Positions 8,443 through 17,046 of a stretch of 64,000 bases of DNA are shown piece by piece. The notes beneath the pieces are model-generated. The model saw only the letters and a program-made list of their open reading frames with translations, had not been told where the DNA came from and did not search any database. Position numbers and translations under genes: made by a program. Positions within the stretch are counted from its first letter, which is position 1. Each line of letters opens with the position of its first letter. Origin of the DNA: JAFGJQ01 sp964495075 (GTDB taxonomy: Bacteria > Planctomycetota > Phycisphaerae > UBA1845); assembly GCA_964495075.1 (NCBI GenBank), contig CAZBUJ010000013.1, positions 1-64,000 on the forward strand, given 5' to 3'.

Positions 8443-9304
8443 GGAATTCCTCGACCGTGGTTCGTGATTCGTCTGGCAGCCACGCCCGTTCCGGTCGCAC
8501 GACGACGCCCGCGGGTCGGCCGGGGGAACCGCCACAGGCGAGGGCGCCGCGCCGCAACTCCCGACACCGACCATCGTTATGACCCATACGTAGCAATTCA
8601 CGTGCCGCAGATGTCTCATATCGCAATGCCGGTGCACTGAGCGCGGCGAAGTCGATCGGGCATCGCGCCGCAAGGCGGTTCACCGCCGCACCGGCCGCCC
8701 GTCTCCGGTCTCCGTTGTCAGGACTCTGCTACTCCGGCCCGACCCGCGTCGCGAGGCGACGGCACGCCGCTTCGCGGGGCCGACAGGTCAACCCCGGCGC
8801 CACCCATCGCGGCCCCAGGTGCCCCAATCCCAATCGATGCCCCGATCGCCGCACATCCCGTGCACGGCCGGTGCGCCGGACGAGTGACGCGTGAGGATAA
8901 ACGCGTATGGGAGTGCGGCGAAATCCGCCGGCCGGTCCGGCCCGACCGCAGCCGCCCGGCATGGATTCGCTCGGTGGCATGGGCGCGACGTCGACGGACC
9001 GGGCACCGGCGATTTCACACGGCCTGCCGGCCGATCCACGGCGCGTTGCCACGATACCGGCTGGATGAGGCGGCCCGATTCCACGCGGATCCGGGTAGAT
9101 CAGGACCCGATTGCGCCACCCCAAGCCGCCATGATTTCCAGAACTGAGAACACCCAGATTCGAAGAGTCGACAACGAAGCGGGATGCCCGGCCTGCCGTC
9201 TCCAACGGCGCCGACCGCCCCTGCTTCGGGTCGATTGTCCAACTTGCCCTCGAGATTCCAGCCGAATTTCGACGTGCAGGACGGTATTGACGGCCGGCCC
9301 GGGC
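8443..9304. other. Gene-free region between hoxF and surE
   Basis: About 860 bp without a convincing gene. The open frames here have no conserved motifs and no coherent codon use. The part nearest hoxF holds the 5' leader and the sigma-54 promoter. The rest may contain enhancer sites for an RpoN activator and the 3' flank of surE; I see no clear terminator hairpin with a T-run. Confidence 0.5.
8592..8607 (-). promoter_or_regulatory. Sigma-54 (-24/-12) promoter for the hox operon
   Basis: On the minus strand the element reads CGGCACG-TGAA-TTGCT. It matches the RpoN consensus (TGGCACG-N4-TTGCW) at all but the first base, with the invariant GG and GC exactly 10 nt apart. Transcription would start near 8580, about 140 nt before the hoxF ATG. 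Soluble hydrogenase genes in Ralstonia are known to be RpoN-dependent. The activator is not in this window, and its binding site would be expected in the gene-free DNA at 8650-8800. Confidence 0.75.
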
Positions 9305-10099
9305 TCAGCCGGTCGCGCCGGGCGTAAAGGGACCCACTGCGAGCGCAGGAACGGATTCCGCCGTCGCCGCCAGGCGGATGCAGGTTATGGCCACGTCGCC
9401 CCCGAATACGGCGGCCACGTCCGTGTCCGGGTCGGCCTTGCGGTCCGCGTACTGGCCGGCGTACTGGTACCGCGCTTCGTCGTCTCCGGCCGACGCGTCC
9501 GTCGTGAAGACCATCGGCATCGGGTCGACGGAATGCGGGACCACGCGACAGGCCACCGCCGTGCCGTCCGCCGCGGGCAGTGGCAGGTTGACGTTCCAGA
9601 ACGCGTCGGGCGGACGCGTCCCCGTATCCGGAAAACGGTCGAGCAGCGCGGTCAATACATGGTGGGTCAGTGCGGTCGCTCGTTCCCAATCGTCGGGCAC
9701 GTGACGGCGTACGTACTGCGAGACCGCCACCGCGTGCCGCCCCAGGATGGCCGCCTCCCGTGCGGCGGCCACGGTACCGGAATAGTAGGTGTCCACGCCC
9801 ACGTTGGCCCCCCGGTTGATTCCGCTGACCACCAGATCGGCCGGTTCGGCGAGCAGACCCGACAGCGCGAGCCGGACGCAATCGGCGGGCGTGCCATCAA
9901 CGGCATGGCAGGACCCATACAGTTCATGCGCTCTGGTCTGCACGGTTATCGGCGGTCCGAGGTTCACCGCGTGACTGCACGACGATCGCTCCGTGGTGGG
10001 TGCGACGACGGCTACGTCCCCGAATGGACGGCACGCCCGATACAATGCCGTCAACCCCGGTGCGTCGATCCCGTCGTCATTACAGATCAAGATGCGCAT
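9305..10099 (-). CDS. surE: 5'/3'-nucleotidase SurE
   Basis: Metal-dependent nucleoside monophosphate phosphatase linked to stationary-phase survival. It is 264 residues, normal for the family. The N-terminus MRILICNDDGIDAPG carries the metal-binding Asp-Asp. Further signatures are VVAPTTERSSCSH and DLVVSGINRGANVG with its metal-binding Asn, then YYSGTVAAAREA. The ATG at 10099 has AGAGGAAAGGA upstream. It is transcribed away from the FHA gene, leaving a 223-bp shared upstream region. Confidence 0.94.
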   Translation of the reverse strand: MRILICNDDGIDAPGLTALYRACRPFGDVAVVAPTTERSSCSHAVNLGPPITVQTRAHELYGSCHAVDGTPADCVRLALSGLLAEPADLVVSGINRGANVGVDTYYSGTVAAAREAAILGRHAVAVSQYVRRHVPDDWERATALTHHVLTALLDRFPDTGTRPPDAFWNVNLPLPAADGTAVACRVVPHSVDPMPMVFTTDASAGDDEARYQYAGQYADRKADPDTDVAAVFGGDVAITCIRLAATAESVPALAVGPFTPGATG

Positions 10100-10322
10100 G
10101 TGTGCGGTCCTTTCCTCTGCCTGCCACCCCGTTTGCCTCAACCACGCGGAAATCGTACGGTTGGACTGTCGATCTCGGCTGGGGACCGACGCAGTATGGT
10201 CGGACTAGCGTCTATGTTCGATACCACGAGGCAGCACGGGGTGTTCCATCAATCCAAGCCGGTTTCAGCCACGTCCACCCGTCCCCGGCGTCGCTGACCG
10301 GCCCGTAACGGGGGGCGAGAAC

Positions 10323-11414
10323 ATGCCAGCGATACCTGGATATAAGACCGCTTCCGGCCCAACGCTTCCACCCTCCGCCCCGAAAATCCGCGCGACGGCG
10401 GGTCTCGGCACGTCTGGTCAGAAAACGTGGAACCTGCGGCGTCCGGTCACGGTGATCGGATCCGGACGCAGTGCTTCGATCACGTTATCGGGCAAGGCCG
10501 TCGCCAAGGCCCACTGCGCGATCATCAATACCGGGTCCACCGTACTGCTCAAGAACTTCTGCGAGCCGCACGCCACTCTCTGCAATGGTCAGCCAGTCGA
10601 TCTTACGCCGCTGGCGGACGGCGACGTGATCCAGGTGGACGCCATCCGCATCCAGCTGGCACTCCAGTTCGGTCGAAGGACGAACGAGCAGACGGGAACC
10701 GGCATGACCTACTGTGACCCCGTCCGGGCGATGCACCCGATCACGGTGCAGCGGGCGGACCAGCCGGGCGAATGGCACATCGAGGACACGGTGGCCGTCA
10801 TCGGCCGCCGTCCCGGGCTTCCGTTGCACGTGAATGACGAGCAGGTTTCGCTCGCCCATGCCATGCTGTTCGAGTTCGAGCGCCGTCCGGTCCTGTGCGA
10901 CCTCGGCAGCCGCACCGGCGTGACGATCAACGGCGAGCCCCAGACGCTTGCGTTCCTCGACCCGGGTGACCGCTTCCGGGTGGGGCGAGCCGAGTTCGTG
11001 CTCGCCGACGTGGCCGCCGACCCGTCGCGGCCCGAGGCGAACGACAACGGAAAGACCGCCGATCTGAGGCAATGGGAAGACGAGCTTCGCACGCGTGAGC
11101 GACGGCTCGACGCCCGGGAGGCGGCCGTCGAATCCCGAATGAAGGAGCTGGGCGAGTATGAAGACGCCCTGCGCCGGCGCGAGGCACAACTCGGCCCGCC
11201 CGGGCCGCCGACCGAACGAGGTGAGCCTCAGCGGCCGGAACCGGCGGTCCAGTTCCGCGACGTGGCCCTGTCCACCGAGAGTTTTGCCGCCGATTCCGAC
11301 AGCGCGCGGCAAGCCATCGACCGGGCGTGGCGGATTTTGCACCGGGCCGGGCAACGGCCGAACGCGGGCAGCGCGAACCGGCCGGCGGTCCCGCCAACCA
11401 CGTCCAACAGCTAA
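10323..11414 (+). CDS. Protein with two FHA domains and a coiled coil
   Basis: Cytoplasmic 363-residue protein. Two forkhead-associated, phosphothreonine-binding folds are suggested at about residues 35-115 (VIGSGRSASITL then KAHCAII) and 150-228 (VIGRRPGLPLHVND, SLAHAMLF, DLGSRTGVTINGEP, DRFRVG). A charged heptad-like helix with repeated REARL/RRREAQL spacing follows at about 245-290, then a Pro/Ala-rich tail. Such proteins usually bind substrates of Ser/Thr kinases, and one such kinase lies at 20269-22818. The ATG is preceded by GGGGGGCGAG. The stop overlaps the stop of the convergent dehydratase gene by 3 nt. Confidence 0.82.
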   Translation: MPAIPGYKTASGPTLPPSAPKIRATAGLGTSGQKTWNLRRPVTVIGSGRSASITLSGKAVAKAHCAIINTGSTVLLKNFCEPHATLCNGQPVDLTPLADGDVIQVDAIRIQLALQFGRRTNEQTGTGMTYCDPVRAMHPITVQRADQPGEWHIEDTVAVIGRRPGLPLHVNDEQVSLAHAMLFEFERRPVLCDLGSRTGVTINGEPQTLAFLDPGDRFRVGRAEFVLADVAADPSRPEANDNGKTADLRQWEDELRTRERRLDAREAAVESRMKELGEYEDALRRREAQLGPPGPPTERGEPQRPEPAVQFRDVALSTESFAADSDSARQAIDRAWRILHRAGQRPNAGSANRPAVPPTTSNS

Positions 11415-11896
11415 CCGAACTGTTTCATCACCATTCCGGTGATGGCGGCCTCGAACACCAGCGTCCTGCCGACGATCCCCTGGGTCTCACAGATAACTCG
11501 TCTCGGCTGGTCCTTGACCTTCTTGCACAGATAGTAGATCCGTGCGGGTGGGATCACCGCCTCCCGGAACTTGCAGCGGTCGACGCCGCCGAACCCGAAG
11601 AAGCCCTGCTGGCCCGGCAGATAGCGGGAGAAGAAGCCTGCCATCTGGGCGGCGGATTCGAGTTGGAGCACGCCAGGGAAGATGGGATTACCGGGGATGT
11701 GGCCGCGGCACCACCACTCGTCAGTGCGGACATCCCGGTACGCGATTCCGATCTGTTTCTCTTCGTTGACGTAACAGATGCCGTCCAGTTGCTCGAACTC
11801 GTACGCCTGGGGCAGGCAGGCGTAGATCTCCTCCTTGGAAAACAGCACCTGGTTCAGATCAATGTCATCGATATCGAACAGCAAAGGCGGCGGCAT
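11411..11896 (-). CDS. FabZ-like 3-hydroxyacyl-ACP dehydratase (hot-dog fold)
   Basis: 161 residues with the FabZ active-site signature GHIPGNPIFPGVLQLESAAQ: catalytic His in GHIPG and catalytic Glu in LES. The predicted activity is dehydration of 3-hydroxyacyl-ACP in fatty-acid synthesis. An N-terminal extension of about 45 residues precedes the core and differs from FabZ proper, so a specialised dehydratase is possible; planctomycetes often carry several copies. The ATG at 11896 begins MPPPLLFDIDDID. It ends 3 nt inside the FHA gene, tail to tail. Confidence 0.8.
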   Translation of the reverse strand: MPPPLLFDIDDIDLNQVLFSKEEIYACLPQAYEFEQLDGICYVNEEKQIGIAYRDVRTDEWWCRGHIPGNPIFPGVLQLESAAQMAGFFSRYLPGQQGFFGFGGVDRCKFREAVIPPARIYYLCKKVKDQPRRVICETQGIVGRTLVFEAAITGMVMKQFG

Positions 11897-12009
11897 GGAA
11901 CAGCACTTCTCCGTGCGGGCGGCGCCGCCCGGCGCCGGCGGTACATCCGCCCGCTACACGACTTCCCTGATCACGGACTCGCGTCATGCGTGGCGAGGCT
12001 CCGCGGCGC

Positions 12010-12183
12010 TCAGGCCTCCGATCGCACCTCCAGAATTCGCTTGCGGACCTCTTGCGCCGCGGCCTTGATTTCCTGCATCGCTTTTCGTACCCGCGTCCCC
12101 GCCGCTTTGTTGCCGCCGGTGGCCTTCGCCACGTCCTCTGCCACTGCCTCTACCATCTGTTTCAGCCGTTCGTACTCTTCCAT
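12010..12183 (-). CDS. Hc1-type histone H1-like protein
   Basis: A 57-residue basic/acidic helical protein beginning MEEYERLKQMVEAVAEDVAK. The core GNKAAGTRVRKAM matches the conserved GNKAAxxRVR motif of the chlamydial Hc1 DNA-binding family, also common in planctomycetes. Unlike Chlamydia Hc1 it lacks a long Lys-rich C-terminal tail; the last residues are RKRILEVRSEA. The ATG at 12183 is preceded by a GGAG about 9 nt upstream. It may bind and compact DNA, but the short form could also be a structural or regulatory protein. Confidence 0.72.
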   Translation of the reverse strand: MEEYERLKQMVEAVAEDVAKATGGNKAAGTRVRKAMQEIKAAAQEVRKRILEVRSEA

Positions 12184-12658
12184 CAGGAGGCTCCATTGGG
12201 TGGTTTTGCGTCATCGCATGTTGCGTCAGCAGTGGCCAACGCCCGCGCCCATACGGGGCGGCAGTCTAACCGCCGTTTCGACCACGAGCAAAGCAAAATC
12301 CGCAGCGGAACCGCATTTTCAGGCCGAAATCGGCGTTTTTTCGCGGGGCGGCCGTCCGAATCCCGGATTCACTGCGCCTCCCCGCGGGACCGGCGATCGA
12401 TTTAACATCATATAAGCAAGTCGATTACGGACCGTTCCCGGGAATGGGTTGCCGAACGCGGGAGCCCGACCGGGCCCGGTCGTCCACGAGCGACACAAAC
12501 CCGCCGCTCGCCCCGACCACGCCGACGGACGCGCGATTGCGGGCATGCCGTCCGCCGGGGTGCCGTCGCCTTCAGATTCCATCAAGGCCGCTCCCGCAAC
12601 CGTCCGATATCCGCCGTGGCACGGAATCAAGGCCTGCTGACTGGGGAGCAAACCAACG
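12184..12658. other. Gene-free region between divergent hc1-like and TPR genes
   Basis: About 475 bp with no plausible gene. An AT-richer block near 12395-12425 (around CATATAAGCAAG) could hold promoter elements for either direction, but no well-spaced -35/-10 pair stands out. A 4-bp stem before a T-run at 12323-12341 is too weak to call a terminator. Confidence 0.4.
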
Positions 12659-13945
12659 GTGACAAAGGCGTATCGTAGCATCGTCGGTCCGGTTTCACTG
12701 GCGTGCATGCTGACGCTCGGGCTCGCCACCGCGGCGGCCGGGGCGTCGTCCGGGGACGAGGGGATCGCACGAATCCGCTGCTCCACGTTTGACATCGACT
12801 ATCGCGTCAGCGGCGGATCGCTCCCGCTCACCGCGGTCCAACTGTGGTACACGCTCGACGACGGGGTGACGTGGCACAATTACGGCGTCGACGTGGATGG
12901 GAAGTCCCCATTCCGGTTCACCGCGCACCGGGAGGGTCCGTACGGATTCTTTGTGGTCGCGACGAACAAGGCCGGGCCGTCGAGCCAGCCGCCGCGGTCC
13001 GGCGTCCAGCCGCAGCAGACGGCGTTCGTCGATTTCACACCGCCGGTGGTACAGTTCTATCCACCGCGACCGGGATCGGCGGATCGGCCGCGGACGCTCC
13101 ACCTGAAGTGGACGGCCATCGACGCCCATCTCGCGTCACGGCCGATCGATCTCTCGTACAAGCGGTTGAGCGACGAGGAGCCGTCCTGGATCAGCGCGGC
13201 TCGCGGGCTGGCGAATTCGGGACGATACGACTGGCGGGTGCCGGACGAGGTACACGGCTCGATTATGATGCGCATCGCGGTACGCGATCGCGGCGGCAAC
13301 TGGTCGTACGCCGTGTCGGCGTCCATCGACGTCGGCGCGGTGTTCGCCCCGCCGGCGTCACCGGCGACGGACGAGGCACCGGCCGGTGCTCCGGCGCCAC
13401 CCCGATCGCAGCCCACGGATGACGATCGCGCGCGAGCCCGCAAGCTTCATCGTCAGGCGGACGCCCACCTGGCTCGCGGCCGCGATCAACTGGCCATCTC
13501 CCGGTTGCGGGACGCGATCGCCGCGGACCCGTCGCTTTCCGAAGCGCTTGTCGATCTTGGACGGGCCTTGTACGCTGTGGGCGATTACGAGGAATCCATC
13601 GGCGCGTATGAGCGCGCTCTGGTTCAGGATCCCACGCTCGATGCGGCGTCGCTCGGCTTGGCCGACGCGCATCGGGCGACCGGCCGGTATGATGACGCCG
13701 CGCGGTGTCTCCATGAACTGCTACGCCGGCAGCCGCACGACGTGCGGGCATGGCTCGCGTTGGGCGACGTGGAGCGATGGCGAGGCGACGAACTCAGCGC
13801 CCGCGACAGCTACCAGCGGGCGGCTACGCTGGATCCGACGGCCGTGCAGGTGATCGAACAGGCCAAACGACGTCTCGCGTCCGACGAGATCGTTCGGCAG
13901 ACCACGGGCCCGCTCATGCTCACACAGACCCCAGGGTATCCATGA
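12659..13945 (+). CDS. Exported protein with Ig-like domains and TPR repeats
   Basis: 428 residues. The N-terminus has a signal-peptide shape: basic start, hydrophobic SLACMLTLGLATAAAG, then small residues. Residues about 35-230 contain two beta-rich segments with WYTLDDGVTWHNYGV, GPYGFFVVATNKAG and GNWSYAVSASIDVG, resembling Ig/fibronectin-like domains in planctomycete surface proteins. After a Pro/Ala linker, residues about 270-400 hold four TPR-like helix pairs (for example ALVDLGRALYAVGDYEESI). The start is GTG with GGGGAG upstream at long spacing. It overlaps the next gene (ATGA). Its specific function is unknown; a periplasmic scaffold is likely. Confidence 0.7.
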   Translation: MTKAYRSIVGPVSLACMLTLGLATAAAGASSGDEGIARIRCSTFDIDYRVSGGSLPLTAVQLWYTLDDGVTWHNYGVDVDGKSPFRFTAHREGPYGFFVVATNKAGPSSQPPRSGVQPQQTAFVDFTPPVVQFYPPRPGSADRPRTLHLKWTAIDAHLASRPIDLSYKRLSDEEPSWISAARGLANSGRYDWRVPDEVHGSIMMRIAVRDRGGNWSYAVSASIDVGAVFAPPASPATDEAPAGAPAPPRSQPTDDDRARARKLHRQADAHLARGRDQLAISRLRDAIAADPSLSEALVDLGRALYAVGDYEESIGAYERALVQDPTLDAASLGLADAHRATGRYDDAARCLHELLRRQPHDVRAWLALGDVERWRGDELSARDSYQRAATLDPTAVQVIEQAKRRLASDEIVRQTTGPLMLTQTPGYP

Positions 13946-14895
13946 CGCGACCCATCTACGTGGTGTACGGCCCCGACGCCTTTCTTCGAACGCAGGCGAT
14001 TCACACGATCATTCAGCAGGAATTGGGCTCCGAGAACACGGACGAGGGCCCGGCGCGTCTTGATGGCCGGCAGGCGGACCTCGCCGAGGTCCTGGACGAA
14101 GTGCGCACGTTTTCCCTGCTGGGCGATCGTCGTCTCGTGATTGTCGAAGACGCCGACGGGTTTGTCTCCAAGCATCGGCAGAAGCTCGAGGAGTATTGCG
14201 CGGCGCCGGCGGACAGCGGTTGCCTCGTGCTGTGCTGTAACGCATTCGATGCGCGGACGCGGTTGTTCAAGACGGTGAAGAAGGTCGGCGAATGCGTGAA
14301 ATGCGAGTCGCCGCACGGACGCGGGCTGCTCAATTGGATCACCGACCGTGCGACGCGTGAGTACGGCAAGCGGCTCGACACCGGTGCGGCCGTCCGACTG
14401 CGGGAGCTGACCGGCGATGCGCTGGGAGCGTTGGACAACGAGCTGTCCAAGCTCGCCTTGTACGTCGGCACGCGGCCCGCGATTTCGGTCGCCGACGTGG
14501 AAGCGCTCGTGGGCAACTATCGGGAAGAGACCGTGTTCGCCGTCCTCGACGCCATAGCCCAGGGCGACACGGCCCTTGCGTTGCAGCACTGGGAACAGGT
14601 GTTGGCCACGGATCGCGCGGCCCCGGGCCGGGCCGTCGGCGGGCTGGCGTGGGGCGCCCGGCGCCTGTTGAGTGCCAAACGCGCCGTGAGCGAGGGCACC
14701 CCCCTGGCCCAGGTCGCTCAACAGCACTGGACCGACCCGAATGTGCTCCGGCGGCGTCTGGACCGCGTCACCATTGAAGACCTTGAGCGGCGCCTCGCCG
14801 ATCTTCTGGACGCCGACGTCGCCTCCAAAACGGGCTTCAGCACAGTGCCCCGCGCGGTCGAAAAGTTCATAGTCAAGCACACGGTCGCGCAGTAA
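13942..14895 (+). CDS. holA: DNA polymerase III delta subunit-like protein
   Basis: 317 residues, the usual size of HolA, which opens the sliding clamp inside the clamp loader. The N-terminus MTRPIYVVYGPDAFLRTQAI matches the family opening (YGxDxFL). LGDRRLVIVEDADGF lies in the clamp-interaction region, and the middle has the typical LNWITDRA and LTGDALGALDNELSKLALY segments. The C-terminal helices include GRAVGGLAWGARRLL. The ATG overlaps the preceding stop (ATGA). The delta family is divergent, but motif order and length make this call good. Confidence 0.82.
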   Translation: MTRPIYVVYGPDAFLRTQAIHTIIQQELGSENTDEGPARLDGRQADLAEVLDEVRTFSLLGDRRLVIVEDADGFVSKHRQKLEEYCAAPADSGCLVLCCNAFDARTRLFKTVKKVGECVKCESPHGRGLLNWITDRATREYGKRLDTGAAVRLRELTGDALGALDNELSKLALYVGTRPAISVADVEALVGNYREETVFAVLDAIAQGDTALALQHWEQVLATDRAAPGRAVGGLAWGARRLLSAKRAVSEGTPLAQVAQQHWTDPNVLRRRLDRVTIEDLERRLADLLDADVASKTGFSTVPRAVEKFIVKHTVAQ

Positions 14896-14931
14896 CTCCG
14901 CGCACGCGCGTGCCAGATCAGGAGGATCGCT

Positions 14932-16302
14932 ATGCACCGCGTATGGCCCGCCGCCCTGTTCGGCCTGGGGATGATCATCGTCGGTGCCGGCTGCATGCAG
15001 CCCGGCGCGGCATGGGGCGCGAAACCCGCCAAGCCGACCATCAAACCGACCACCCGGAAGGCGGTCGTCCCGGCGGACGGATCAGAAACGGCGCTGGCCG
15101 GTGCGTCGGGCGCAGCCGCGGGCGACCGCGCGGAAGCGTCGGCCGGCAAGGCCAAGGTGGACGAAGCGCACCAGCGCGTGGTCGAGTTCTTCGACGGCTT
15201 GACCCAGACGAACGCGACCCCGGACATTCCTGCCGACCGGCCGTCGGGCGCGCCCTTCGCGCGCGGTCCGTATGAGCCGGTGCTACCCACCCATGCAGTG
15301 GTGGAGGGACCACCGGCACCCGCGCCGGCCGCCGCCGTGAATGTCGGCATGGATCTGGCCACCGCGACCCCCGAGCCATCGACGGACGACGTCGACGCCG
15401 TGCCCACGCCGGCCGAGAAGCCGCAGGTGCAGATCGTCTCGATTCGCTCGTCGCTGCCGGACGACGATCAGGAGAGCAAGGCCGCCCCCACGCTCGGCGT
15501 CAACACCGCCCTGGAATCGACGGACGACGCCCCGGCGCGAACGCTTGACGAGTCGATCGCGGCGCTCAAGGAGTACGTGACCCAGCATCCGAACGACGTC
15601 GAGGCGGTATGGCGACTCGTGTTTCTCCTGATGGGCACCGGTCAGGAATTCGAGATCGAGCAGTTCGTAAGTGAACTGAATCAGGACGCGGGGCAAACCA
15701 TTGCGCACACGGCCAAGCTGGTGCGTGGGGTGCGCGCCGCTCTGCGCGAGCCCGGCCCGGCATCCGACCGCGCCCTGGACGCGATCGACGCGCTCCGAGC
15801 CCGGTTCACCCGCGACGCCGAACTGCTGATCCCGCGGGTCGCCTTGTGCACGCGTGTGAGCACGTTCGGCGTGTACGACGAGATGGAGATGAGCCGGCTG
15901 GTCCCGCTTCGCGCCAACCGGGCCATCGTGTACTGCGAAATCAAGAACTTTCACTCGGAATCGTTGCCGGACCAGAAGTACCGTGTCACCTTGTCCAGCC
16001 GCCTGGAACTGCTGACGCCCGACGGGAGGTCGCTCTGGACGCACGACGAACCGGTGATTGAAGACCTGTCCAAGCAACGGCGCGAAGATTTCTTTCTCGC
16101 CCAACTGGTCACGTTTCCAGCCGGCATCGGACCGGGCGAGTACATCCTGAAAGTCACAATCGAGGATCGCGCCGCCGCCAAGGCCAGCGAGGTGGCGTAC
16201 CCGTTTCAACTGGGCACCCCGGCAATAACACAGGCGGAGCGCCGCCAGGCGGACGGCTTGATTCCGCGCCCCGCCATTTCACTGCGTAACGGCCCCGGTT
16301 GA
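14932..16302 (+). CDS. Probable lipoprotein of unknown function
   Basis: 456 residues. A lipobox-like end to the signal peptide (LFGLGMIIVGAGC) suggests lipid attachment at Cys21. Residues 22-200 are low-complexity Ala/Pro/Lys/Thr sequence, likely disordered. From about residue 205 there is a helical stretch (SIAALKEYVTQHPNDVEAVWRLV) and a C-terminal beta-rich domain (VSTFGVYDEMEMSRLVPLRA onward, with VYCEIKNFHSE) that looks like a folded ligand-binding or adaptor module. CAGGAGGATC precedes the ATG. I do not recognise a named family. Confidence 0.65.
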   Translation: MHRVWPAALFGLGMIIVGAGCMQPGAAWGAKPAKPTIKPTTRKAVVPADGSETALAGASGAAAGDRAEASAGKAKVDEAHQRVVEFFDGLTQTNATPDIPADRPSGAPFARGPYEPVLPTHAVVEGPPAPAPAAAVNVGMDLATATPEPSTDDVDAVPTPAEKPQVQIVSIRSSLPDDDQESKAAPTLGVNTALESTDDAPARTLDESIAALKEYVTQHPNDVEAVWRLVFLLMGTGQEFEIEQFVSELNQDAGQTIAHTAKLVRGVRAALREPGPASDRALDAIDALRARFTRDAELLIPRVALCTRVSTFGVYDEMEMSRLVPLRANRAIVYCEIKNFHSESLPDQKYRVTLSSRLELLTPDGRSLWTHDEPVIEDLSKQRREDFFLAQLVTFPAGIGPGEYILKVTIEDRAAAKASEVAYPFQLGTPAITQAERRQADGLIPRPAISLRNGPG

Positions 16303-16406
16303 CTTCGCCGCGGGGCACCACGGTCTGACCGGCGCGGGCCCGTGCGCACCGGTGACCGGACCCGATGCCCGCGGACCGCCAACTTCTCTTGCGTGGACCA
16401 ATCGAT

Positions 16407-16434
16407 TTGACAAGTCCATTCGCTTCGGTAATCC
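16407..16434 (+). promoter_or_regulatory. Sigma-70-type promoter upstream of the DUF2203 gene
   Basis: A perfect -35 TTGACA is followed after 16 nt by TAATCC. Transcription would begin near 16441, about 50 nt before the ATG at 16494. The -10 is only a partial match. Confidence 0.5.
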
Positions 16435-16493
16435 TGTAATCGTAATCGGTCGAGCGACGGAACTCGCAACCGGAGTCGGGGGAAACCAGGATC

Positions 16494-16922
16494 ATGGCCG
16501 AACCAAAACGCGGTTCCATGCAATCGACTGACTCGGACGCGTCGCGCAGGCTCTTTTCGGTCGAACGGGCAAATCAGGCGCTGCCACTCGTTCGCCGCAT
16601 ACTCCATGACGTCGTCGCCCAATACCGGTTGGTTGAGCGGGTTCAGAAACGCCGCCGCCGGTTGGCCGGACAGGCCCGCCTGGACGAACTCAAGCCGCTC
16701 GAGGCGCAAGGGCTGGAGGCCGCTCGTCGTCTGGCCGACCTGCTCGCCGAGCTGTCCTCCATCGGGTGCGAAGTGAAAGACTACGAGCGCGGGTGCGTTG
16801 ATTTCCCCGCCGTTCGTGACGGGCGCGAGATCTACCTCTGCTGGCGACTGAACGAGGAGCGGGTATCCCACTGGCACGAGCGGCACGCCGGGGAGGCGGG
16901 CCGCCAGCCCCTGACCTGCTGA
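16494..16922 (+). CDS. DUF2203 family protein
   Basis: 142 residues with the hallmarks of DUF2203: an N-terminal helix RLFSVERANQALPLVRRIL, a charged coiled helix, then IGCEVKDYERGCVDFPA, REIYLCWRLNE and the C-terminal WHERHAGEAGRQPL. The function of this family is unknown. It sits alone behind its own promoter. The ATG has CCAGGA upstream; the first 15 residues before the conserved block are not conserved, so the start could lie slightly further in. Confidence 0.85.
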   Translation: MAEPKRGSMQSTDSDASRRLFSVERANQALPLVRRILHDVVAQYRLVERVQKRRRRLAGQARLDELKPLEAQGLEAARRLADLLAELSSIGCEVKDYERGCVDFPAVRDGREIYLCWRLNEERVSHWHERHAGEAGRQPLTC

Positions 16923-17046
16923 CCGTCGCGCCATGCCGTTTTGTCTCGATGCCACCTCACCACCGCTCGATTCCATTGCCGCGCCGCCTTATCATGGTGC
17001 GTTCCGAGGATCACCGGTTGATCGCCGCCCTGTGAAGGAAAAGACG

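Noticed and set aside
12323..12341. GCCG-AAAT-CGGC followed by GTTTTTT as a terminator
   Set aside because: Only a 4-bp stem, and no plus-strand gene ends just upstream.
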